A program made the translations under genes and the position numbers. Positions 1 through 4,718 of a DNA stretch of 5,808 nucleotides are shown in pieces (the first letter of the stretch is position 1; each line of letters starts with the position of its first letter). Origin of the DNA: Chloroflexota bacterium (GTDB lineage Bacteria; Chloroflexota; Anaerolineae; Thermoflexales; Thermoflexaceae); the NCBI GenBank assembly GCA_030550075.1, contig JAUQQB010000195.1, positions 1 to 5,808 on the forward strand, written 5' to 3'. Under the pieces are notes generated by a model, which did no database searches, was not told where the DNA came from, and saw only the letters and a program-made list of their open reading frames with translations.

Positions 1-829
1 AAACCGGTGAGATGCGGCGGAGCGCTTCCTCTGGCGCGCTGAGCTCCTCGCGTCCGCGACGACCGCCGGACCACTGGAGGATGCGCTCGAAGTTCTTGCG
101 CTCGTCGGCGCTCATCGAACCGTAAAGCACCGCAGCTTTCACGCCGGGATGGACCGTCAGGACGCGCAGGGCGATCCCCCCGCCCATGGAGTGGCCAAAC
201 AGCCCTACCGCCTCGGGCTGGGCCATCGGCAGGGTCGGAAGCAGGGCGATCAGATTCTGCACATCGATGGCGTAGCCCGCCCGGAAGAGATTGGGCCCCT
301 CATCCGAGGGTGGATGGTTCCGGTAATTGGGGTGAAGGACCAGGAACCCGGCTCGGGCAAAGGCATCCGCGTAGCGCGTCGTATAGGCCAGGGTCTGATA
401 ACGCGCCGGGTCCACATAGCCATGGAGGACGATCACGACCGGAAACGGCCCCTGACCCCGAGGGACGTTCATAAACCCATACACCGTCAATCCGTCGCTG
501 GGATAGGCGATCAGCGTGCGGGTGAACGCGGAGGTGACCGCCAGCACGCGCTCGATCCGGACCGATCCGCCTCCATACGAGCGCTGTCGGAGGGCCTCGA
601 TCGTCAGGTCTGCGTAGGGATCTGGAGTTGGGGAAGGTGTGGGGGAAGGCAGTGGAACCGGCGTTGGAGTGAGACCAGGCGTGGGATTGGGCGATGGGCT
701 TGGCTCCACCGGCTGGCCCGGAGTGGCGGATGGCGTGATCATGGGGGTCGCGGATCGCCCCCAGCAAGCGGCCCCCAGCAGGCTGAAGGACAGCCCCAGG
801 ATCATCCCCAGGGAAACCCGGAACCTCAT
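1..829 (-). CDS. Exported alpha/beta hydrolase (dienelactone hydrolase/peptidase S9-like), lipoprotein-type N-terminus; C-terminus beyond window
   Basis: I translated this gene directly on the minus strand. It runs off the left edge, leaving 276 complete codons. The N-terminus has basic residues, a hydrophobic stretch (about 5-21) and Cys22 in LLGAAC, a lipobox-like context (Gly rather than Leu at -3). A Pro/Ser/Thr-rich linker (about 27-71) follows, as is common in Chloroflexota surface proteins. The catalytic domain then starts. The oxyanion-type motif VVIVLHGY lies at 131-138 and the nucleophile elbow GHSMGGG has Ser214. The catalytic Asp and His would lie in the missing part. By family knowledge it is a serine hydrolase of esters or peptides; the substrate cannot be told. 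The inferred location is the outer face of the membrane, tethered by lipid. The ATG at 829 is preceded by GGAG (839-836) at 6 nt. It is divergent from the prenyltransferase gene. Confidence 0.9.
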   Translation of the reverse strand, partial: MRFRVSLGMILGLSFSLLGAACWGRSATPMITPSATPGQPVEPSPSPNPTPGLTPTPVPLPSPTPSPTPDPYADLTIEALRQRSYGGGSVRIERVLAVTSAFTRTLIAYPSDGLTVYGFMNVPRGQGPFPVVIVLHGYVDPARYQTLAYTTRYADAFARAGFLVLHPNYRNHPPSDEGPNLFRAGYAIDVQNLIALLPTLPMAQPEAVGLFGHSMGGGIALRVLTVHPGVKAAVLYGSMSADERKNFERILQWSGGRRGREELSAPEEALRRISPV

Positions 830-851
830 AGCGCTCTCCGGGGAGAGAAGA

Positions 852-880
852 ATTTCAGACAGCGTTCCGATGCGGGACAA
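852..880 (-). promoter_or_regulatory. Possible promoter of the hydrolase gene
   Basis: On the minus strand TTGTCC (880-875) is separated by 17 nt from TGAAAT (857-852), giving a leader of about 16 nt. The -10 match is weak, so this is only a candidate. The Shine-Dalgarno (SD) sequence just downstream lies in a CTCTCC/GGAGAG palindrome (834-847). Confidence 0.25.
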
Positions 881-892
881 GCTCGCCGAATT

Positions 893-920
893 TTGCGGAT
901 GCGCAACCCGCTCTTAGAAT
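893..920 (+). promoter_or_regulatory. Candidate promoter of the prenyltransferase gene
   Basis: TTGCGG (893-898) and TAGAAT (915-920, one mismatch to TATAAT) are separated by 16 nt. This would start transcription near 927 and give a leader of about 65 nt before the ATG at 993. Two small palindromes coincide with it: TTGCG-gatg-CGCAA (893-906) over the -35 box, and TCCGCATGCGGA (920-931) over the presumed start site. Confidence 0.45.
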
Positions 921-931
921 CCGCATGCGGA
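920..931. promoter_or_regulatory. Perfect 12-bp palindrome, possible operator
   Basis: TCCGCATGCGGA is self-complementary over all 12 bases. It sits immediately after the candidate -10 box, where a repressor would block initiation. The inverted repeat at 893-906 shares the GCGGATGCG core and overlaps the -35 box, so the two could form a paired site. No regulator gene is visible in the window. Confidence 0.3.
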
Positions 932-992
932 AATGGATTCGGTGCCTCCCTGAATCTCATAAGCGTCATCCCGTTCATCGGAGGATTTGGCG

Positions 993-1988
993 ATGTGGCG
1001 GAACTGGTTAGAAGTTTACCGCACCTGCAATCTATCGGCGGATCGGCCGATGGATCCCATCTCGAAGTGGCTGCTCATCGTCCGTTGTTGTGTGTTCCCC
1101 ATGACCTTCATATCGGCTGTCATTGGAGGGCTGCTGGCAGCTGCGGCGGGTCGCTTCGATGCTGTGCCTTTTGCTCTATCCACCATCGGCCTGCTCCTGG
1201 CCCACGCGGCGAACAACATGATCAATGACTACTTCGATCTGGAGACCGGGCTGGACACCACAGAATATGTGCGGGCCCAGTATGCCCCTCATCCGGTGCT
1301 CTCGGGGTTGATCACGCGCGCTCAGTTGTTGCAGGCGATCCTGCTGGTGAACGCCCTGGATGCGGGGATCGCGCTCTATCTCACGGCGCTGCGGGGCTGG
1401 CCCATCCTCGCATTTGCCTTTGCCGGGCTGTTCATCAGCGTGTTCTACGTGGCGCCCCCCATCCGCTTGAAGCGCATCGGCCTGGGAGAGTTGGGCGTTT
1501 TCCTGGTGTGGGGCCCTCTGATGATCGGAGGCACCTTTTATGCCACCACCGGAATGCTCCCTTCCTGGGTTTGGCTGGCTTCGCTCCCTTATGCGCTGCT
1601 GGTCGCGACCGTGCTGATCGGCAAGCACATCGATAAGCTGGAGCAGGACCGCGCTCAGGGGATCTATACGCTTCCTGTTCTTCTGGGAGAGCAGGCAGCG
1701 CGGGCTTTAAATGTAGGTCTCATGATTGCCTTTTACGTCCTGGTTCTGAGTCTGGCGCTGGCCCGAGTGCTGGGGCCGTGGGTGCTGCTGATCCTGTTGG
1801 GCCTCCCGCGCCTGGCGGAAGTGGCGCGCACGTATGCCCGACCGCGCCCCTCGACGCCGCCGCCCGGCTATCCGGTGTGGCCGCTCTGGTATGTCTCCTG
1901 GGCATTCATCTTCAACCGCCGCGCCGGGGTGCTCTTCCTCACTGGTCTCCTTCTGAACCTTGTTTTTCCAATCCGTCTTCCGGGCTAA
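993..1988 (+). CDS. UbiA-family membrane prenyltransferase (MenA-like)
   Basis: This encodes a 331-aa integral membrane enzyme with about eight or nine hydrophobic segments. The first Asp-rich motif, NDYFDLETGLD (N78, D79, D82, D88), matches the NDxxDxxxD prenyl-diphosphate/Mg site, and the NNMINDYFD context resembles MenA. A loop with YVAPPIRLKRIGLGE (about 152-166) also matches MenA-type enzymes. The second motif reads HIDKLEQD (212-219) where MenA usually has a NIRDxExD-type sequence. By family knowledge these enzymes attach a polyprenyl chain to an aromatic acceptor, as in menaquinone synthesis; the exact acceptor is not shown. The ATG at 993 is preferred over a TTG at 987, because GGAGG (980-984) is 8 nt from the ATG but only 2 nt from the TTG. 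The C-terminal PPPGYPVWPLWYV segment seems to be a subfamily feature. No other quinone genes are adjacent. Confidence 0.88.
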   Translation: MWRNWLEVYRTCNLSADRPMDPISKWLLIVRCCVFPMTFISAVIGGLLAAAAGRFDAVPFALSTIGLLLAHAANNMINDYFDLETGLDTTEYVRAQYAPHPVLSGLITRAQLLQAILLVNALDAGIALYLTALRGWPILAFAFAGLFISVFYVAPPIRLKRIGLGELGVFLVWGPLMIGGTFYATTGMLPSWVWLASLPYALLVATVLIGKHIDKLEQDRAQGIYTLPVLLGEQAARALNVGLMIAFYVLVLSLALARVLGPWVLLILLGLPRLAEVARTYARPRPSTPPPGYPVWPLWYVSWAFIFNRRAGVLFLTGLLLNLVFPIRLPG

Positions 1989-2000
1989 TTCATTCTGTAG

Positions 2001-2111
2001 ACGTACTGCTCCATCCAGATTTGTTTTGAGGCTATGGGATCGGGAAGGCCCATCGCCCCCAAACCCCCAAGGAGCCAAAACGAAAAATCAAATCTGGATG
2101 AAGCAATACGT
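2001..2111. repeat. 111-bp inverted-repeat element after the prenyltransferase gene
   Basis: The arms 2001-2023 and 2089-2111 are reverse complements over 23 positions with two mismatches (2006/2106 and 2011/2101). After one mismatch, a further TTT/AAA (2025-2027/2085-2087) also pairs. The 57-nt interior holds a smaller ATGGG/CCCAT hairpin (2034-2038/2049-2053). The left arm begins 12 bp after the stop codon. It could be a small non-autonomous transposable element, with CGTA at the left tip and TACG at the right, or a large 3'-UTR hairpin. No T-run follows, and I see no clear flanking duplication. Confidence 0.6.
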
Positions 2112-2143
2112 ACACATCCCCATTTGCGATTAGAATATCTATC

Positions 2144-2153
2144 GGTCTCCCAG
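2144..2153. repeat. Left copy of 10-bp target-site duplication
   Basis: GGTCTCCCAG directly abuts the left terminal repeat of the MITE-like element and is repeated exactly at 2392-2401. The eight bases before it (TATCTATC, 2136-2143) also occur at 2382-2389 in the right terminal repeat, so the direct similarity extends beyond the duplication with a 2-nt offset. Confidence 0.65.
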
Positions 2154-2391
2154 CTGACAGATACCTGGTTTTGATCTCTAAAGCGCGAGGGGCTCGGAGT
2201 CATGGGTGCCAAGGGCATGCCTCGCACCCCTTTCCTCCCTCCCCATGGCCCTTCGGGCCGTGAGGAGGGAGGAAATTGCATGGGTTGGGACGGTTGGGGC
2301 CCCCTTCAGCCGCCCTACCCCCCAAAATACCTGAGATAAAGGGGACGTTACGGCTTCAAGCGGTCACTGGCTGAAACCGGGTATCTATCAG
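2154..2391. mobile_element. 238-bp MITE-like element with 19-bp TIRs, IS4/IS10-like ends
   Basis: The left end CTGACAGATACCTGGTTTT (2154-2172) and the reverse complement of the right end, CTGATAGATACCCGGTTTC (2391-2373), match at 16 of 19 positions. The element is flanked immediately on both sides by the identical 10-mer GGTCTCCCAG (2144-2153 and 2392-2401), the arrangement expected of a target-site duplication. It encodes no transposase, so it would be non-autonomous. CTGA-tipped ends with 9-12-bp duplications are known in the IS4 family (IS10, IS50, IS231); as I recall it, the IS10 end starts CTGAGAGATCCCC. The family assignment is inference. It lies upstream of the AAA+ promoter and does not interrupt a visible gene. 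Confidence 0.7.
2231..2275. repeat. Long 21-bp hairpin inside the MITE-like element
   Basis: Positions 2231-2251 pair with 2255-2275 with one C-A mismatch (2243/2263), one G-U pair and a 3-nt UUC loop. The outer 12 bp are a pyrimidine arm (TTTCCTCCCTCC) against a purine arm. No T-run follows on either strand, so it is not a textbook terminator. It may be a structural feature of the mobile element or a transcription block. Confidence 0.6.
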
Positions 2392-2401
2392 GGTCTCCCA
2401 G
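2392..2401. repeat. Right copy of 10-bp target-site duplication
   Basis: GGTCTCCCAG directly follows the right terminal repeat and matches 2144-2153 exactly. Joining the flanks at one copy would restore a putative pre-insertion site. Confidence 0.65.
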
Positions 2402-2495
2402 CGGTTTAATCATTGATGGGACTTGCGTAATTGGAAGCCCAACGCAGGGCCGAATGACATCAACCCATATTTCAGCAAATCACGGATTTCTCGCT

Positions 2496-2525
2496 TTGTG
2501 CAATTCGCGTGTTAAGGTATAAAAT
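2496..2525 (+). promoter_or_regulatory. Candidate promoter of the AAA+ ATPase gene
   Basis: TTGTGC (2496-2501) is followed after 16 nt by TATAAA (2518-2523), or after 18 nt by TAAAAT (2520-2525), in an AT-rich tract. Transcription would start near 2530, leaving a short leader with a GAGGGA ribosome-binding site (2543-2548). Confidence 0.5.
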
Positions 2526-2552
2526 TTATTTTAAGTTAAGACGAGGGATGCC

Positions 2553-3935
2553 ATGATGAGCGCAACAGTGGGTGCTCACACGGAGACGTCAGTGCCTTCA
2601 AGAGCCGCTCCCTCAGCGGAGCCCGCGTTCATTCCTCCCATGCCCCGCACCCTGGAAGAAACCGGACTTTCCCCCGCCCTCCTATCAGACCTGGCGTTGA
2701 AAATCCTCTACAATGCGGGCTATCTGACTGGAGGGCAACTGTCTGAACGTCTTCGTCTTCCCTATACAGGGATAACAGAAGCAATCCTGGATTTCCTGAA
2801 ACGGGAACAGCTGGTGGAAGTGCTGGGGGCCCGGGGCGTGGGGGAGCAGGCCTATCAATATGCACTGACCGCGCGGGGTCGTGATCGAGCTCGGGAAGCG
2901 CTGGATCGAAGCCAGTATGCCGGACCGGCGCCTGTCTCTCTTTCCGCCTATACGATTGCGATGCGCCGCCAGTCCCATAAAGGGACGCGAGTCACGCCCC
3001 GGGTGATGCGCCAGGCGTTAGGCCATCTGGTCCTGAGTGACCGGGTGTTTCACAAGATCGGCCCGGCGATCAATTCGGGGACTTCGATCTTTCTTTACGG
3101 TCCTCCGGGGAATGGGAAGACTTCCATCGCGGAAGCCATCGGACATCGAGTTTTTGAGGGCGTGATCTATATTCCTTATGCAGTGGAGGTCGGAGGATTT
3201 ATCATCAAGGTCTTCGATGAGGTAAACCATGAGCCGCTTCCGAACCATCGGAGCGGGCAGACTGGAGTCTTGAAGATCCCGGCGGACGCCCGGTGGATCC
3301 CTATCCGGCGACCCTTCATCGTGAGCGGCGGGGAACTGACGCTAGAGATGTTGGACCTCACCTGGAATGAGGTGAGCCGTTACTATGAAGCGCCTCTCCA
3401 GATGAAGGCCAACTGCGGCATTTTCCTGATCGACGACTTCGGTCGTCAGCAGGTGCGGCCGCGGGATCTCTTGAACCGGTGGATTGTCCCTCTGGAGAAG
3501 GGAGTGGATTATCTGACGCTCCATAATGGTCAAAAGTTCGAAATCCCTTTCGAGACTTTGATCATCTTCTCCACGAATCTGAACCCGAGAGACCTCGTGG
3601 ATGAAGCCTTCCTGCGGCGGATCCGACATAAGATTGAGATCCCCGACCCTACCCCAGCGGAGTTCCGGGAGATCCTCCGGCGCGAATGCCAGGCCCGGCG
3701 GATTCCATACGATGATCAAGCGCTGGTCTATCTAATTCAGGAATGGTATATCAAGCGCCGGCGGCCCCTCCGGGCTGTTCATGCGCGAGATCTCTTGGCG
3801 CATATCCAGGATATTGCCTCGTATTTCAATATGAGCCCGACGTTGAGCAAAGAACTGATTGATCGGGCATGCGAGGCCTACTTCGTGGAAATGGGCGGGG
3901 CCCCCGCCGCTTCTCCTCCTGCGAAAACCGGATAA
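2553..3935 (+). CDS. Winged-helix plus AAA+ ATPase, function unknown
   Basis: This is a 460-aa soluble protein. Residues 1-40 are low-complexity and Pro/Ala-rich. Residues about 44-118 look like a winged helix-turn-helix (LTGGQLSERLRLPYTGITEAI, then a wing). The AAA+ core runs from about 150. Walker A is GPPGNGKT (183-190). Walker B is IFLIDD (290-295), with Asp295 in place of the usual catalytic Glu, as in DnaC/IstB-type LIDD motifs. Sensor 1 is STN (340-342). The likely arginine finger is in EAFLRRIRHK (351-360), followed by a helical lid. A roughly 95-residue insertion-like segment (about 200-289) between Walker A and B contains IPADARWIPIRRPFIVSGGEL. By family knowledge it couples ATP hydrolysis to remodelling; the partner is unknown. 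ATG codons at 2553 and 2556 are both possible starts (GAGG 2543-2546). It has its own promoter and no close co-directional partner. Confidence 0.85.
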   Translation: MMSATVGAHTETSVPSRAAPSAEPAFIPPMPRTLEETGLSPALLSDLALKILYNAGYLTGGQLSERLRLPYTGITEAILDFLKREQLVEVLGARGVGEQAYQYALTARGRDRAREALDRSQYAGPAPVSLSAYTIAMRRQSHKGTRVTPRVMRQALGHLVLSDRVFHKIGPAINSGTSIFLYGPPGNGKTSIAEAIGHRVFEGVIYIPYAVEVGGFIIKVFDEVNHEPLPNHRSGQTGVLKIPADARWIPIRRPFIVSGGELTLEMLDLTWNEVSRYYEAPLQMKANCGIFLIDDFGRQQVRPRDLLNRWIVPLEKGVDYLTLHNGQKFEIPFETLIIFSTNLNPRDLVDEAFLRRIRHKIEIPDPTPAEFREILRRECQARRIPYDDQALVYLIQEWYIKRRRPLRAVHARDLLAHIQDIASYFNMSPTLSKELIDRACEAYFVEMGGAPAASPPAKTG

Positions 3936-3967
3936 GGGCTTAAGGCTTTGCCTCTCATGCCGGTTTT
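3924..3967 (+). terminator. Terminator-like hairpin overlapping the AAA+ stop codon
   Basis: AAAACCGG (3924-3931) pairs with CCGGTTTT (3960-3967) around a 28-nt loop that holds a small AGGC/GCCT stem. The 3' arm ends in TTTT, giving a weak intrinsic-terminator look. The last T residues are shared with the next, stronger hairpin, so the two cannot fully form together. Confidence 0.35.
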
Positions 3968-4009
3968 AGGGGAAGGATGGATCGCTCAGGCACCCATCCT
4001 TCCCCTAAA
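3965..4009. terminator. Perfect 16-bp hairpin downstream of the AAA+ gene
   Basis: TTTAGGGGAAGGATGG (3965-3980) pairs perfectly with 3994-4009 around a 13-nt loop. It starts 29 nt after the stop codon. No T-run follows on either strand, so it may act as a terminator or a 3'-end stabiliser by stem strength alone. The flanking TTT/AAA makes it symmetric, so it could act in both directions. Confidence 0.5.
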
Positions 4010-4024
4010 CATCTTTCCCACCGG

Positions 4025-4059
4025 GGATTGGGCTGGGTCTTTTGGCCCCGGCTCAATCC
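4025..4059. repeat. 13-bp hairpin with two G-U pairs
   Basis: Positions 4025-4037 pair with 4047-4059 (outer stem GGATTG with CAATCC) around a 9-nt T-rich loop. It is the second long stem after the AAA+ gene and lies just upstream of the candidate promoter at 4082. No U-tract follows, so its role in termination or insulation is unclear. Confidence 0.4.
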
Positions 4060-4081
4060 TTAAAAACCTCGAAGCACCCCA

Positions 4082-4110
4082 TTGGCGAACCCTTCGTTTT
4101 CCGATATGAT
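4082..4110 (+). promoter_or_regulatory. Candidate promoter for the MNT-HEPN leader transcript
   Basis: TTGGCG (4082-4087) and TATGAT (4105-4110, one mismatch to TATAAT) are separated by an optimal 17 nt. Initiation would be near 4117. It follows the hairpins ending the AAA+ unit, so it is the natural start of the MNT-HEPN and possibly smpB transcript. Confidence 0.5.
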
Positions 4111-4146
4111 TAGCAGCGAAAAAGGCCTCTCTTAGGAGTTACACAG

Positions 4147-4212
4147 TTGACCTCCTCCTTCGGGTTTTGGGCCGGAACGGGCCCCGAAGGCGCCTGTCCC
4201 GGTCCAAGATAA
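4147..4212 (+). CDS. Possible 21-codon leader peptide (TTG start)
   Basis: AGGAG (4134-4138) lies 8 nt before TTG at 4147. The frame stays open for 21 codons (MTSSFGFWAG... ending GACPGPR) and stops at TAA (4210-4212). It begins about 30 nt after the candidate transcription start. The hairpin 4157-4190 lies inside it. The SD can pair with CTCCT (4152-4156), which would sequester it. There is no run of one regulatory amino acid as in classic attenuators. The non-ATG start and small size make chance a real possibility. Confidence 0.22.
   Translation: MTSSFGFWAGTGPEGACPGPR
4157..4190 (+). ncRNA. Leader hairpin I
   Basis: CCTTCGGG (4157-4164) pairs perfectly with CCCGAAGG (4183-4190). Inside the loop, GGCC at 4170 could pair with GGCC at 4180, partly competing with the outer stem. 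It lies about 40 nt into the inferred transcript. Confidence 0.4.
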
Positions 4213-4217
4213 ACGTT

Positions 4218-4259
4218 ATCCCTTTTCCCCACAGCCTTTCGGCCGCAGGGAAAAGGGAT
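4218..4259 (+). ncRNA. Leader hairpin II, perfect 12-bp stem
   Basis: ATCCCTTTTCCC (4218-4229) pairs perfectly with GGGAAAAGGGAT (4248-4259). The 18-nt loop holds an inner GCC-tttc-GGC stem (4234-4243). It is followed by a purine tract, not a T-run, so it is not an intrinsic terminator. It starts 5 nt after the stop of the possible leader peptide. Confidence 0.5.
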
Positions 4260-4261
4260 GA

Positions 4262-4289
4262 AGGAAGGAGGCGTTCCTCAACCCTTCCT
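4262..4289 (+). ncRNA. Leader hairpin III
   Basis: AGGAAGG (4262-4268) pairs with CCTTCCT (4283-4289). The stem continues as AGG/CCT (4269-4271/4276-4278) around a CGTT loop, with CAAC bulged on the 3' side. The SD-like AAGGAAGGAGG tract is buried in the 5' arm. That tract could alternatively pair with CCTCCT at 4151-4156 in leader hairpin I's region. Confidence 0.35.
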
Positions 4290-4352
4290 GGACAGAGACC
4301 AGCTTACATAAACCTGTATCGAGGGATCCGGACACTTTTCAGGGATCCAGTG

Positions 4353-4718
4353 ATGGCCCATCTGTCGGAAGAAGGATTTCGCCAGTGGCTGGAAGAACAG
4401 CGGGAGGCCCGGCGGGCTGATCTGGAGCTGGAGCTTTCCCGGTTGGTGGAGGTCCTGAAAGCAATTGGGGTCCAGCGGATCATCCTCTTCGGATCCATGG
4501 CTTCGGGGAAAACGGGTCTCGGCAGCGATCTGGATCTGCTGGTGGTCTGGGATACACCGCTGGGATTCATTGAGCGAACGGTGGAGCTTTACCGGCGCTT
4601 GCAACCCCGCGTGGCCGTGGATCTCTTCGTTTACACCCCCGAGGAGATGGCGCGAATGGCAAATCGGCCGCTGATCCGTCGTGCCCTGATGGAGGGAAAG
4701 GTGCTCTATGCAGCGTGA
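4353..4718 (+). CDS. MNT-type nucleotidyltransferase (antitoxin-like partner of HEPN)
   Basis: This encodes 121 aa. A charged N-terminal helix (about 6-36) precedes the minimal nucleotidyltransferase core. The core has ILFGSMASGK (44-53; Gly47, Ser48), GSDLDLLV (57-64; Asp59, Asp61) and VDLFVY (89-94; Asp90), so all three metal-binding acidic residues are present. By family knowledge such MntA-like proteins can transfer AMP to a partner HEPN toxin and neutralise it (type VII toxin-antitoxin); activity here is inferred. I chose ATG 4353 because AGGGA (4341-4345) is 7 nt upstream and the residues before it look non-conserved; GTG 4350 is adjacent. The frame stays open far upstream, but without a good start. 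It overlaps the HEPN gene by 11 bp, indicating translational coupling. Confidence 0.88.
   Translation: MAHLSEEGFRQWLEEQREARRADLELELSRLVEVLKAIGVQRIILFGSMASGKTGLGSDLDLLVVWDTPLGFIERTVELYRRLQPRVAVDLFVYTPEEMARMANRPLIRRALMEGKVLYAA

Larger units (their letters stand above)
1989..2552. other. 564-bp intergenic region with two repeat elements
   Basis: I find no convincing gene here. The stretch contains, in order, a 111-bp inverted-repeat element (2001-2111), a MITE-like element with target duplication (2144-2401) carrying an internal hairpin, about 90 bp with nothing recognisable, and the promoter and SD of the AAA+ gene. It is visibly more AT-rich near 2404-2540 than the coding DNA. Confidence 0.7.
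3936..4352. other. 417-bp non-coding stretch: hairpins, promoter and structured leader
   Basis: I see no full-length gene here. The first part holds the terminator-like hairpins after the AAA+ gene. A promoter-like sequence lies at 4082-4110. The remaining 240 bp would be transcribed as a leader ahead of the nucleotidyltransferase. That leader has a possible short peptide, three hairpins (4157-4190, 4218-4259, 4262-4289) and a repeated AGGGATCC (4322-4329, 4341-4348). Confidence 0.6.

Noticed and set aside
987..992. TTG start two codons upstream for the prenyltransferase
   Set aside because: The GGAGG motif would be only 2 nt from TTG, whereas it is 8 nt from ATG 993.
149..1228. Long plus-strand open frame (359 codons) across the hydrolase gene and the divergent spacer
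   Set aside because: It runs antisense to the clear GHSMGG hydrolase, has a low-complexity composition, and reaches into the prenyltransferase gene out of frame.
1985..2281. Minus-strand 98-codon frame over the intergenic repeats
   Set aside because: It spans the inverted-repeat element and half of the MITE, starts in the flank of the internal hairpin, and its sequence resembles no protein family.
2136..2402. CRISPR-like direct repeats (TATCTATC..GGTCTCCCAGC)
   Set aside because: There are only two copies, 246 bp apart, and they are explained by a target-site duplication plus a terminal repeat.
4289..4319. Second promoter near the nucleotidyltransferase (TGGACA)
   Set aside because: No -10-like hexamer occurs at 16-18 nt spacing; the nearest candidates are at 10 or 19-20 nt.
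4167..4352. N-terminal extension of the nucleotidyltransferase by 62 residues
   Set aside because: The extension begins at a TTG without a ribosome-binding site, is Arg/Pro-rich, and translates the leader hairpins. ATG 4353 has a good SD sequence and gives the usual family length.
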